Source of the DNA: Ostrinia nubilalis | Taxonomy: Eukaryota > Arthropoda > Insecta > Lepidoptera > Crambidae | DNA: 64,000 nucleotides | Assembly: GCF_963855985.1 (NCBI RefSeq) | Contig: NC_087099.1 | Span: 650,001 to 714,000 of the forward strand | Reading direction: 5' to 3' | Shown here: positions 19,515 to 31,418 of the stretch, in pieces | Layout of the letters: every line of letters begins with the position of its first letter | Numbering within the stretch: the first letter of the stretch is position 1 | The notes under the pieces: generated by a model | The model's database searches: none | Told to the model about the DNA's origin: nothing | What the model saw: the letters and a program-made list of their open reading frames with translations, nothing else | Made by a program: the position numbers and the translations under genes

Positions 19515-22500
19515 ATGTATATGTTTGAGAAACACTTATTATCACTTTTATTTTCCAGGCCGAATCTCTAAGAATAGTTCCTACCATAATAGATTTTGTT
19601 CAATCAATCGTATAAGTCAGTTCATTAGGTCCCGGATAAAAACGTTTTATTCCTAAATTTCCTCATCAGCAAAAAGGAGTAACAAACGACCTCCCCGGAG
19701 ATATTAACCCATTTCTATCCGGAAACATAGCGGAGGTAAAAAATATCCGAACGTAATCACATTATTCTCCATTATACTCGTACTCCGTGAATTTATTGAA
19801 TATGTTGAAATATGGAAATACGTACTCGTTCTCAAGACGTGGCCGCGGACATTTATCAGAGGAATGGCGCGAAATGATTTATGCCGCTTTATTTGTTCCC
19901 TGTTTTTGTTCTGTGGCGGGCAGGAGTCACTGACACCGATACAACCTCGCAGACCACGAATATATACCTACTGACTGCCACTATTTTTGGCACCAAAGAT
20001 AATAATGTGCTAGTACCGCCTAAATACTGACGAACAAATATTTTAATAGCGCACTAAAACGTTTACTATCGTAATAAAATATGTCCGAGTTTTTTTAGAA
20101 AAATATCACTTTTATTGTAGAATTTGTACATTTTGGTCATTAAAGATAAATTACCTATTTATAACCTCAACCTTTGTGTAGCCTTTAGTAGGTTACGATA
20201 AGGTCAAACCTGTGGAAGACGAAACAAACAGTAACAGTATTTTCTAAATATTATTCAACTGGGATCAGATAACCTGATGATGTGCAACATAATTTTAAAG
20301 AAGCTTCAACATTGCGTTTTTCTCAATTGCACACTAGACGCCATCAAGATTAAAATAGATCTCAAGGGTCTAAGACAATTAGCATACTTTTTATCATAAA
20401 AAATAACACCAGTTAACCTCAGAACGAACGGTTAGCCGAGTATGTAGAGGATAAAGCTTCACACGAGCTGTTTAAGATCTAAAATAGACTGGCCATTATA
20501 CTTCACCTAAGCAGGACATGGCCTTTCTAGCGCGACTTAAAGCTGCATTTATAATTACAATAATAATTAACTATTTATAAAAACTGAAGCATGACAATGT
20601 CAACTCTGATATAAAGTACAGTCTTGCATAACTATAGTCGATTACGAATATTTTATAGCTAAAGTAAAACCTTAAATTTCCACAAAGACCAAATCCTTGG
20701 GGGAGGCCTTTGTCCAGCAGTGGACGTCTTTCGGCTGAAACGAACGAACGAACGAAGGAAAACCTTAAATTTAATTATATGGTTAACTATTTATTGGTAC
20801 TGAGAGATTTTCAAATATTATATTTTGCTGAACTAAATACCTAGCAATCTTCAAGTAAAAACCGCACCATGGTAATTGTAATAATAATATCGTAAATATT
20901 TACTGACACTTTCGCCAGTTTCCTAAACGTCAACGTTAAAAGGTAAACTACAGCTATAAAACCACGAGTCTCATTACCAAATTATAATGTTGTGTTTTTC
21001 TTCGCAAGGTAAATTAACCCGGGCCCGAAATTTCACCGCTCATTTAGAAGGATCAAGGCTGGGAAGGCAAAAAGGCGATTAATGTATTAAGCCCACTACT
21101 TACTCCCGGCGTTATCCTTGAACAAGGCGCTCGGGAACAATACAGGTGTTTGGCTATGGGGCTCGAGGATTACACGCGCGGCGATCGGCTTTTCAAGGGT
21201 ACACAACCACAATTAGAGCATGGACGACTAGGTTGGTAATGCAGTAATTATATGTACTTACTATAATAAAACATTTCACTTTCTTTTTCCTGCAACTTTG
21301 TGTGCATAAATTTCGATAAAAAGAAACCCACTTCTAAGTACTTAATATAATAGGTATATTTGATAGTTTTGCGTGAAGAAAACGAATATTCATCCATCTA
21401 TCCCCCCCAATTTCGCATATATTCGCAAATACAGTTCTACATCTGAGTAAATAAAGAGACTATTTATACGATCAAAATTTTAATTACGCCAGCACATGTA
21501 CTTTTTCTACGCAGCTAACATTATAACTTTTCATAAAAATACGAAAGTAACAAATATTTATTTGTTTATATTCCAGTAAGATCGTCCGTACAGGGTTGAA
21601 GGCTGACTTGGAAAGTTTTCTTATTTTCAACCAAATAAAGACAAAAAAGCTTGTCTTTTTACATGACATGAAACCTGAGCCCGACAACAGTGTAAACAAA
21701 AGGTATACAAAAATCAATTTCGTCACAACACATACACTGTTTACTCGTAGTTCTACGAAATATGTATTATTATATAGGTAAGTGTTACTTGAGACTTCGA
21801 TATAATATGCGTGTGTTTGAACACGAAACCTTTGAGCACATTCCCGGCAACATCAAAACGTTATGGTCCTGTCAGGAATTGCCGAAAATGCTCTATTTTA
21901 GGCTGAATAAGTAAATTTTCGCGTCTAGACGCGGCTTACGGTTATAACTTAGTATCTGGGCCACCTACTAAAGGTGCTTCTAATAAAACTTTGTGAATAA
22001 TTAATTCGTCAGATTTATTATACGAACATTTCAACAGACCGTCGCCGAAAAATTATCATATTTACCTACCATAACTTTTAGAAATCATTATTTTCGTATT
22101 TTTTCTAAAAAACATTATCATACCCATTTTGTTCTGTATTATTAGAATATACAAATTCATCAAAATGTTTTCATTTGAGAATTGAAACATAGGTAAGTAT
22201 TAAATTACATTATTGCGATTCTGTTTGTAATTTTCCCTTCGTTACATTTTTAGAGGGTGTATTAGACATAATATTTTAATTTATGGAACTCACAAACGTT
22301 ACCTCTCTAATTGAATTCTTATTGAATAATGGCCAAATTCCAAGAAAATACGAGCAAAGTTCAAAACATAAAACAAACCTACCTCTCTTTTGTAAAGAGC
22401 AGAATTGCCGACAGTCGCACAAAAACCAATTGTGACTCATACATATCCCATCCTAGGCCATTATCAGCCCGATACACGAATCGGATCCTTGGAAAAGACA

Positions 22501-22743
22501 AAGAAAAAACAAAAGACAATTTATTACCACCCCTCCCATAACCTTGAGTTAATATAAGGCGAAATGATAACGGGTTCCATAAATTTTTATGCATTTCCTC
22601 GTAGGCCGACCTTATACGTGATACACTTATCTCCGCATTCGGGATTAGGCCTTGAGATTAGCATCAGCCATTGTAAAGATTAAAGATGGTGGGATGCAGC
22701 AGGCTCTTATGTTAATACCATGAAGGGAACACCATACTCGTAG
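19515..22743. other. Intergenic, no gene seen
   Basis: Mostly AT-rich. A GC-richer non-coding patch lies at about 21050-21190. Open frames at 21484-21781 and 22329-22594 overlap antisense to each other with no motifs. One short-element fragment lies at 20694-20756. Confidence 0.5.
20694..20756 (-). repeat. Lepidopteran short element, terminal fragment
   Basis: The segment contains GGGGGAGGCCTTTGTCCAGC and AGTGGACGTC, then GGCTGAAACGAACGAACGAA. Only the (CGAA)n-proximal end of the family is present. Confidence 0.8.
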
Positions 22744-23818
22744 GTAGGGGAGAGGGGGGCAGCTTTGGACAGGGGCAGCTTAGAACAAATGAATTTAAAA
22801 ATCACTGGTTTAGGCTACAATGGTATAAATCATAATTTATATTGCCAGCACTGATGCGCATAGCCGTCACATCTCATTTTTAATATCTAACTGTAGCTTA
22901 ACCGGCAAAAGTGGTTTTTTGTTTTTGACTGCCAATTTCGCACTTTTTTATTTTGGTTCTAAGGATTTTGTGGACGTAGTTTTATAAAATACTGAGTGGT
23001 TTGTTTACTATACGGAAGTTTAAATAGTTTCGATGAAGATTTGATAAGAAATTGCGATATAAAAGTATGTTCCGTTATTAAATTTATGTTTTTTTCTGGA
23101 AATATACCCATGGGGCAGCTTTGAACGAAATGGTTGGGGCACCTTTGAACTTTATAAATTTTCTTTTTAAGTGGTATTATGAAACCTTAAGTTTTCTAAT
23201 ACTTCGTAGAAGGATTTTACATAAAAAATAAGCAGATTACTTTACTGTGACAGATAAAATTTCAAGCTGGGTGAAGTCCGGGCAAAAGCTAGTTTTATTA
23301 GTTGATTGATATTTTTTAAATTATGCAGTTTTGTCTTTGATGTGTCATTAAACAGAAAGTTTATTAGTATTTAGTTAATTGATATATCTTATATTTACTT
23401 TTTTTTAATAATATCCCTAAGTTTTGTGTTACTTTGTACAGAGTGATGTAAAATAAAATAAACATGTTAAATTGATCCCAAATGACACTGATCATTTAAA
23501 ATTTTGTTTATTAATTATTTTAAAAATACACATTCATAAATATTCAGTTTTATTTAATTGAAAAAAATACTAATTCAAAACTGCCCCAGGCGTGTTCAAG
23601 GCTGCCCCGACTACGGGGCAGTTTTGAACGTTTACAGGTCTGTGCAAAAATCTAAATATCTTAATAAGCGTTCATAAATAATTAAGAAGAACATCATTAT
23701 TTTGTTGTGTGATAACCATGACCTCTATCTAGGAAGAAAAAAATAATGAAATCGTTCAAATTTGGAAGATATTTAATAAAGTATGAAAATTGTTCAAAGC
23801 TGCCCCCCTCTCCCCTAC
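22744..23818. mobile_element. 1.07-kb TIR element with GGGGCAGCTTTGAAC motifs
   Basis: 27-bp terminal inverted repeats (22744-22770 and 23792-23818, one mismatch) contain GGGGAGAGGGGGGCAGCTTT. Variants of GGGGCAGCTTTGAAC recur inside, at about 22772, 23112 and 23580-23630, some of them inverted. If the end is TAGGGG, the flanking octamers CTCGTAGG and CTTGTACT match at 5 of 8 positions, which could be an eroded hAT-type duplication. This is weak. No transposase frame was found. Confidence 0.75.
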
Positions 23819-24143
23819 TTGTACTAAAATATCAGAATGAACAAAGCTATTTGAAAAAGGTTTGTAAATGAATATTGGGCTATTAAGATTTTTATCAAGC
23901 AGGCTTGACACCCAAAGAATAAATCTTTGTGTACTTAATGTCTTACGTAAATTGATAATGCTTAATTCCTCCAAGGCCTTGAAGCAGGCCTGGCTCACTC
24001 CGCGCGGTACATCCGATAATTACCTACAGCGAAGCGCCCCGCCGGCGGGTATTATATCGGTCGAGTGTCACGCGCGCGCCCGTCAGGACGCTGGCGTGCG
24101 TTGTAGTACGTACCTAATTCTATGATCGAAGTATTATTTAAAA

Positions 24144-24247
24144 ATGGACATAAAGAGAAAGAAATATTGTGCGGCGTTCGGGTATTTAAATTCGAAAAGA
24201 AATCTACCGGATTTATCTTTTTTTTCGCTTCCCAGAGATGCTGAAAG
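24144..24247 (+). pseudogene. Orphan THAP-domain first exon, zinc ligand replaced
   Basis: From ATG at 24144 the frame reads a basic start (MDIKRKKYC), then AAFGYLNSKRNLPDLSFFSL, then PRDAER, and runs into GTATGT, a good 5' splice site (exon ends in phase 2). THAP zinc fingers start with C-x2-4-C, then a conserved LSFF-x-FPKD-x-ER stretch before a Trp and a C-x2-H. Here the first Cys is present (position 9), but the second is Tyr (FGY in place of the family FGC-like motif). No partner exon supplying the W and C-x2-H was recognised downstream, where a short element lies 120 bp away. THAP domains occur in P-element-type transposases and in many insect host genes. I judge this a decayed fragment, though a live gene with distant exons cannot be excluded. 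Confidence 0.6.
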
Positions 24248-24369
24248 GTATGTTATCCATGTAGGTAATCAATAATTCTTAGGATAGTATAGGAACCTTA
24301 GATTAATAAAGCCAATAATTAATCTAAGATAGGAACCTAACCTACCATGACTATCTACTGCTCAGAATG

Positions 24370-24440
24370 CGTTCGTTCGTTTCAGCCAAATGACGTCCAC
24401 ACCTGGACAAAGGCCTCTCCCAAGGTTTTCCATAATGAAT
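24370..24440 (+). repeat. Lepidopteran short element, terminal fragment
   Basis: GTTCGTTCGTTTCAGCCAAA leads into TGACGTCCACACCTGGACAA and AGGCCTCTCCCAAGGTTTTC. The element stops after CATAATGAATG. Confidence 0.8.
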
Positions 24441-27400
24441 GCGTATGAGTCATGAATGCTACATACGTACCTCATTACATATAAGAAGATTAATTATTTT
24501 TTCACTAGACAGCAACCCTAACAGCGTAAGAAGAGTTCAGAGGCACGCGATAGAAAGAGACAAAACTTGTAGGTGAATAAAATTGTAGGTACGTAGTGCT
24601 GTGCGAGCTGAATTCCACTTTATCGCGTCGCAGCAAGACTCGCATTTATTTAAATCGTCTTGCGGAGTAATCCTTCTGTACCTGTACTATTACTTATTCT
24701 GTGCTTGAAGCCACGAGTGAACAGACGGACTGGGTAGAGGTCCATGATATATCGCGTCCTTCGGCTGAGATTGAGATTCAAAGGAATTCTGTTCGTAATT
24801 GAAAAAAATCTCTAATGTGACACGGGTTTCGAAAGTCTATGAGGCGTAAAATATTTCTTTTAAATGTCATAAAAAGGAATTTATTTTGAAAACGCCCTTA
24901 CAAGCCCTTGTGTCATTATTTTCTAATGGTTCGGGACAAGATGTGCTGAAAAATAGCATTGCAAGAAAGTCAGTTAATTTAGCTTTTATACGTAATTATC
25001 GCCGCTAAAACAGCTGTTCTTTTTAAACCTCTCTAAGAATCCCTGATAGTACTCGTACACACATTAGTGTAAGTATCGAGGGGTCCTTGTAAGCCTTTCA
25101 AATCTCTGCCCAAGGCTGCAGTGTGCAAGGACGCTGGCCAACCTTTTGGGGCGTGCAATCGTTTGTGAAATCGCCAGGGAAATGTAACGCACTCGGCCGG
25201 CCGCTGAACAATAAAATGGACTGCCCGGCCGTTTTCTATTGATGTTCTGAGTGCTTGTAGAGGGCCTGTTTTTCAGAGGGTCTTGTTGTTGCGTAAAAGA
25301 GACGGTCATTGTGAACATTCTGAATATTTGTGTTGTTTTTGTGTCTTTAGTTCAATAGATTCATACGGATTTAAACCTAATAAGGTTGAGCTTTCAATTC
25401 AATATTCAGATTAACCGATTTAGATATATGACATTGAAAGTTAGAGGTGGTCTTAATGCAGTCGTACGTGATTACTTCAAATATACTTATTACGGAGTTA
25501 AAATATTGCAGAGGAGCACTTAATAGTATTATGTAAACAGCTGGTCTAAAAAAAGAAGTATAATTGAAAGCGTTTTGCAATCTCTATGTGTAACTTGCTC
25601 TCGACGAGAAATGTTTGCCCCGTATCATGGAAATTTAATTTATATTCTTCGGAGAAACACTGATTATTTCGTTTATTGTTTAATTTATACACAAGCTTGT
25701 TAGCTCAGGTCATAGTTAAATCAAAAATGCAATTTATTTTTAGATTACACTAAATTATTCTCAGTAAAGGCTCTTAAAAATCTTTTATAAACGTCGTTCG
25801 ACATTCGATAGCTTTAATTAGAAAAGTGTTCACCAAAAGGCAGCTAGTAAGCGCTTTATCCCGAATATGTACCTCTGCATATTTATTATCCTTCTGGGAA
25901 CCTTGTAAGTCACATATTTCACTCGGCTGCAAAGTCACAGACATGACAAACACCGAAAATGACCTAACAAGGAACCTGCCCAATCCAGTCTCTACAGGCG
26001 TACGGTCCGCAAAGCAACTAGGTTACAGATGGTTTACTTACCCGAGTGGATAACTCAAAATTATTTACCATTATTAATTTTTTAATTTATTTTCAGGAAG
26101 AGTTCGTCCTATGGCTATATTAAGAGGTAAATATTTTAGTTTAGTTTATTATGTTTTATTCAATTGATTCTGATGATTTAGGAATTATTTTAAATCATCG
26201 TCATTTGATAGATAATGTCAATCCCAGTTCCCACCACTCAGTTCAACCTTTTTTGTGGGCTCTTCTTTACTGCATATCATTTTGCAATGAGAAATTAATC
26301 TTTCATCAAGTATAGCCCGCCTCCATCTGATTGCAATCTTATGTTGTCCTCGGAATATAGGTCAACAATAAAAAAGGTTGCTCCTTTTCTGCGCGTAGTA
26401 CCGCTTCACGCACGATTTCCATGACAGTATGTTACCATTCGGCAATTTGGTCTCCAAGGGCGGGCGGGGCAATCTTGGGCGGGCGGCCTCGAGATGCAGC
26501 GCGGTGGAAGCGTGGCGCGCGCCATTACGCAAATAGTTTGCTTTGGGGTGTCAGGAAGCCCTCGAGATTGCAATGGAACGGGACTGACCTTGAGGGCAAC
26601 CTTTTTCTGGCTGTGTTTTTAATCAATTTTATGGTGTTCTTTGGTGGGCTCGCAACAGTTCGATTTCCGGTCGAGACTATTAGGAAACGTTATTTTCTAG
26701 ATGGTTTATGAACACATGAGGAAATCATTCGTCTGGTTCCTCGTTAAACAAATCCGAAAAAGTGAAATGACTTTGACTAAACTGATGCAGTTCATAAAAT
26801 TATGATCTTTGTGATACTTAACTGTGTGTCGTTCATAAGGGCTTTTTCAAGGCGAGAGTGAATTGGCACTTATAGAGCAGATATGCAACATCCTAGACTA
26901 AAAAAAACTGGTCAAAATTGAATGAAAATTTTGATTTGATTTGATTTAAGTACTTGTCGTCTAATTCATTATTTAAAATTCAAAACATTCTGGTAATGTT
27001 AAATACTATACCTAACACAAATATAAATAGATTTCCGCATAAACTCGTCATTTCTCCAATGCTCATCTGCCGTGCACACAACTAGCACGGCATCCAGCCC
27101 GTGACGCGGCCTTGATGCGGAGCTTCCGCGGGAACTCGCTGCGTGCCATTTGCGCCGCTACAGATACTTCCAGGGCTGGCAAGATACTACAACTATTATT
27201 ATTAAATATTTGTCCTGCAGTCTTGTCTTTTATTGTTGAAGATTATTCAGCATTGTCATAAAACAACACAAATATTTCTAAATTGACAGAATTTTTTAAT
27301 ATACGTAAATACATTATGTAAAACAGTTTTATATTGCATCAGATCCAGTGACTCAGTGTTTTCTTATGTTAAGGATGATTAATTTTGTGTCTTATTCTCC

Positions 27401-27506
27401 ATCGTGGTGTACGTAGCTCTATAGCGAACATGTTTGTAAATTCACAGAAAACGTCCTATACACTACATGTTATAAGAACTAGAAATAAGAATATGATGCT
27501 CTAAAT
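24441..27506. other. Intergenic with GC-rich islands
   Basis: No gene supported. GC-rich, CpG-containing patches stand out at about 25070-25260, 26440-26580 and 27065-27175, with another just upstream at 24000-24115. Frames through them (for example 25064-25318 minus, 26421-26711 plus) lack recognisable protein features. They may be regulatory or conserved non-coding elements. Confidence 0.45.
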
Positions 27507-27735
27507 CAATGTTCCGCAAACGTTTTGTGTACAAGGTACATTTAGGAAAATGAAATTATTTGAGGTACTCCACGCATAAAAAACCATTTTTAAGTAAATA
27601 CCTTTATTAGTCTTACCCTTACTAACTAAAAATAAGTTTATAATATAATCTTATTTAATATTTTTTCAAGGCACGCCAACTAATGACCACGGTACCTACA
27701 CCAGTGTGCCACGGTACACCCTTTGCGGAACACTG
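27507..27735. mobile_element. hAT-type MITE (229 bp) with exact 8-bp target duplication
   Basis: CTCTAAAT occurs immediately before (27499-27506) and after (27736-27743) the element. The ends are CAATGTTCCGCAAACG and, inverted on the right, CAGTGTTCCGCAAAGG. An 8-bp duplication with CAGTG-like termini is the hAT signature. No coding capacity is seen. Perfect duplications suggest a fairly young insertion. Confidence 0.9.
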
Positions 27736-27743
27736 CTCTAAAT

Positions 27744-30339
27744 AACGTTACTAAAAACATAAATCATACTCGTATATAATTTTTGAAGGGATCGCTGTTC
27801 AACCCTACAGTTGACACGGTGTTGTGGCAATGACAGTGTACGCGGCCCGGGATTCCGCTCCGGGACGCCACTCGGCACGAGTTGCCCAACTATGGCGGCG
27901 GCAGGCGGCTGAATATCTGAGGCGTCTATTAGTGCTATAATAAAGGTGTATTACCAAAGCATTAAGTCACTAAAATTTTCAAATGGGTAGTTACTAATGA
28001 TTCCAGAACACATTTCTTTTTAAAACGCTTTATTCTGGCCCTTACAACTGAGACAGTTTAAAATTTGCTGTAAATTTTTTACTTTTAGAACCTTCGGACT
28101 AATTATCAGATGCCTTAAAAAGGTATGGAAGAGTGTTTTGTCAGCTTATAAGAATTGGGTTACTGCCCTACCCTATTAGTAAGTAGGCTTAAAAACAAAG
28201 AAAGGAAGAGTAATTTTGCTCTTTTGTTAACATCAAACAATCCAGGCCGCCCTCCGTATATCGAAAAATTAAACTCCTCGCATAAAAATAAAATATCCGG
28301 CCAATGCATGGAAAAATATACCTATACGACCGTTTTGTCGTTACGAGAAAATTATCTGAGCGTTATGTGGTTTTTTTACAAAGGGTGTCGCATCCGCAGT
28401 AGGGTGGGAAATAATGAGACATGTCAAGGTTTGAGGATAAAAATGATATTTAGGAGTGAATTTATATTGTATTCCTGAATTCTTTTAATACATTCACATG
28501 TAGGTGGAAAGGAAAGTGCTTTGAATCTTTTAGTGTGCCAATGTATCACTAAATGTGGCAATCACTCATTTTGTTACACGCTACAATTACCTATTACAAA
28601 CCAGAAATCTGCGATACTAATTACTTACACAATTTGATTATGAAAACTTTTTTCCAAAAACTTTACAGGCCTGCTGAAATTGGAAGGCTGTCAACAAAAC
28701 GATTGAAAACAACTAATAAACTTGACCAATCATACCCCAAATCCTGACCCGGAACTGTAAAGTTCCCTTAGCAACCTAGCTGTTTTCCAAATTAGAAGTT
28801 TACTTTACCAAGTCCCCTGCTCCATTTCTCAGGTAACATGTATACCTAATGTAGGTAAACACAATGTTGATAACATTGTAACTTTCTCGATCAAAGGCCC
28901 CTTCAGGCAACAGCCTAGTATAAAAGTAGGGAACGTGGGAAAATCAATGTAGGTAGTTATCGAAAAACTAAAAATATCTCAAAACATGTGTGACAAAACA
29001 CACTTACGGAAGACCTAAAAATTAATGTTTAGGCATATTAAAGAACAACGCACAAAACTGGGGAAGGTCGATGGTAAATAATTTTGAGCACGTAGCTAAG
29101 AACAAAAGAATATAAGCCTCAAATCCCTCACATATTTATGATTTTTACATTTGCATCATGCCCGTCCCACTTGATGCTAATATTAACGTGCTCCTTCTCA
29201 TTTCCAAATCCGTCACGTTCCCTTATTTTGCTGTGACTCCCTGACGCATTTTTTGCAAAAATGAACCTTTTAGGTAAAGCAGGCTCAATACGTAGGTAAG
29301 TCTTATAAACATAAAATGAAGTTATTTAATTACTTACTTAAGTAATTGAATGGTTGGATAGATTAGGTACTTAATGGCAGACCAATAAAATCAATAAAAG
29401 CTGAAAACTTAATTAAATCGACCAAATAATGGCAATTCTAGAGACAATTACAATCAACGAACATCTTTGGACTAAAATGATGTTGCAGACCACGATTAGA
29501 TACAACGGGTACCTACCTACTATATGCAAGGAAAGGAGTGTATTATTGCAGACAGAAGCTAATGGAAATTTTCATTTTAGTACCCCACATAGAAATTTTA
29601 GTGCCCTAATCCCGGGCGGTAAACTAAGAACTATTAGGTAAATTGCGGTTAAACTGACCCTCAGAAGTCCTACTCCACTGAACGATTTCAATAAAACATT
29701 CAGCCCTGTCTCACTTGCTCACCCCTGGGATCAAGCATGAGTGAGGGAGAAGGAGCTTATATGATACAAATTAAACAAACCCTTCATACGTTATCCTCCC
29801 GAAGGTCGCGGGACTGCGACGTTCAAAAACACGCAGCTGCACGACAAGGCTGATGTTAATTATATGAGCGCCATATTTCTTTTATGACGTAATTACCGGC
29901 GTTAACTGAATGAAAATAACAAGCGATGCGCGTCACGTTACGGCAAATTAGATTTACTGCTCAATTTGAGAGAATCTTGTCTTTTTAACTATGTGTGTAC
30001 AATGTGCTCCCAGACTTTATGAGCCGCCATAATAGGCGTGGCATAAGTAGCTCAAATGGATCAATGTCTTGACTTCTTACAAAGTACCTACGCTATAGTT
30101 TCAAATAATTTTATCGGTAGGTAGCCTAATAAAAAGCTTGTCTTATAGCAGCAAATAGTTGTCAACGTTTTTGGATGCCTTCCCTCCCATGAATATTGAA
30201 CAACCAAACAAATTCCTTCCCAAGCCGCCGCCCTACCCTGCCGTCCCCATAAAAATTCTAAAGGATTCCAAGCTAACACCATCGGCCATCCATCAGGCAC
30301 ACCTCAATTTTTCATTGCATCGACAAATCGCTCGTCCTT
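27744..30339. other. Intergenic, no gene seen
   Basis: A GC-rich island lies at about 27830-27915. The frames at 28155-28478, 28553-28747 and 29429-29641 show no motifs, codon bias or splice context. The remainder is AT-rich. Confidence 0.5.
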
Positions 30340-30347
30340 GAACCCAT

Positions 30348-30892
30348 CAGTGCTGGCTCGAGCTGAAAATATCGATATGAGTTATCGACTGACTATCGCA
30401 TGTCGATGTCTACAAAAAAAGTGGATAAGTATCGATGATCTTGAATTTTTATGACAAATTAGATTTTCCTTAAATTAAGTAGCTGTTGCTTATGCATGGG
30501 TTTTCAATATGGTTGTGGGTTCGATTCCCACCTTAGGCAATTTGATTTTTTCAAGTTATTTTTATTTATGTTTTTCTTATTTTATATGGAAAATTGGAAA
30601 AAAGGGAGAAAAATCTTGTAGCACCTGGGGTCCTAATTTTCTTTTAAAAAGCTGAAGATTTTACAGAAATATCCATAGTTACAATAAAGAAAAGGTTATC
30701 GATTACGGAAATATAATCGATGTTATCGATAATATTGTTTTGATTTATTGATTCGATTTATTCATTTTATTATTGTTGTTTCTAAAAATAGATTCTTCGG
30801 ATATAATCGATTCATCTCTATTCAATTTTTCGACAACACTAGTTGAAAAGGCAAACATCGCAAACAAGAATATCGATAATTCGCCATCACTA
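30348..30892. mobile_element. hAT-like element (545 bp) rich in ATCGAT motifs
   Basis: The flanking octamers are GAACCCAT (30340-30347) and GAACCCAG (30893-30900), 7 of 8 identical. Ends are CAGTGCTGGC on the left and, inverted, TAGTGATGGC on the right. ATCGAT or close variants cluster near both ends (left about 30369-30436, right about 30698-30878), including ATATCGATAT and TTATCGATAA. A tRNA B-box-like GTGGGTTCGATTCCCACC lies inside at about 30514-30531, probably a nested SINE scrap. No transposase frame is present, although the interior reads open at 30773-30964 by chance. Confidence 0.75.
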
Positions 30893-30900
30893 GAACCCAG

Positions 30901-31418
30901 CTGCATAATAGGGCAACGCTTGACTTTTGGGTCAAGGCCTTGGCCCAGGTATGCCGCATCTTGAGCCTTCGGAATTGTAATGGGCAAGGCGCTTGAAACT
31001 TTCAATGTACTGGAAAGGACCCCCGGCTTTTGTTGTTTAGGGAAACGTACAGCGTGTGTTGTTTGCTAATAAACTTTGATGGACGCTAACAATTAACATG
31101 TTTGATATAACATATTTTAACAATAGAAGTTACAAATTCACGTTTTAAAGGAGATATTCATACAAAAAATAATTAAAAAATTGACTCTAGCAAAATATCT
31201 TGGCAAGCGTAATTTTGGATTCGAATTTCGAACACGTATTGAAAAGCAGAAATTCAATCAATTTTTGAAAACGTTAAATAGTCACCACTGCCAATTTAAT
31301 AAAATGTAAAATTCAAATATTTTTCATTAAAAAAATAGAAATATAATTTAATTAGACGTAGTATTTTTTAAATTTTCTGTTATTTAAGAAAAATAAATTA
31401 ACACAAATCTTAGGTGGT
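30901..31418. other. Intergenic, no gene seen
   Basis: AT-rich sequence between the hAT-like element and the tandem duplication. Nothing recognisable. Confidence 0.5.

Noticed and set aside
26097..26126. Micro-exon candidate between TTTATTTTCAG and GTAAAT
   Set aside because: Good-looking splice sites, but 30 nt with no detectable partner exons. Such pairs occur by chance in AT-rich DNA.
27040..27165. Minus-strand open stretch across the GC-rich island
   Set aside because: No recognisable domain or hydrophobic helix for the nearby GPCR. The splice context is weak, so it is listed only as a GC-rich island.
30514..30531. tRNA gene suggested by GTGGGTTCGATTCCCACC
   Set aside because: Only a B-box/T-arm is present. 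The acceptor stem and a matching A-box and anticodon arm are not evident, so it is better read as a SINE scrap.
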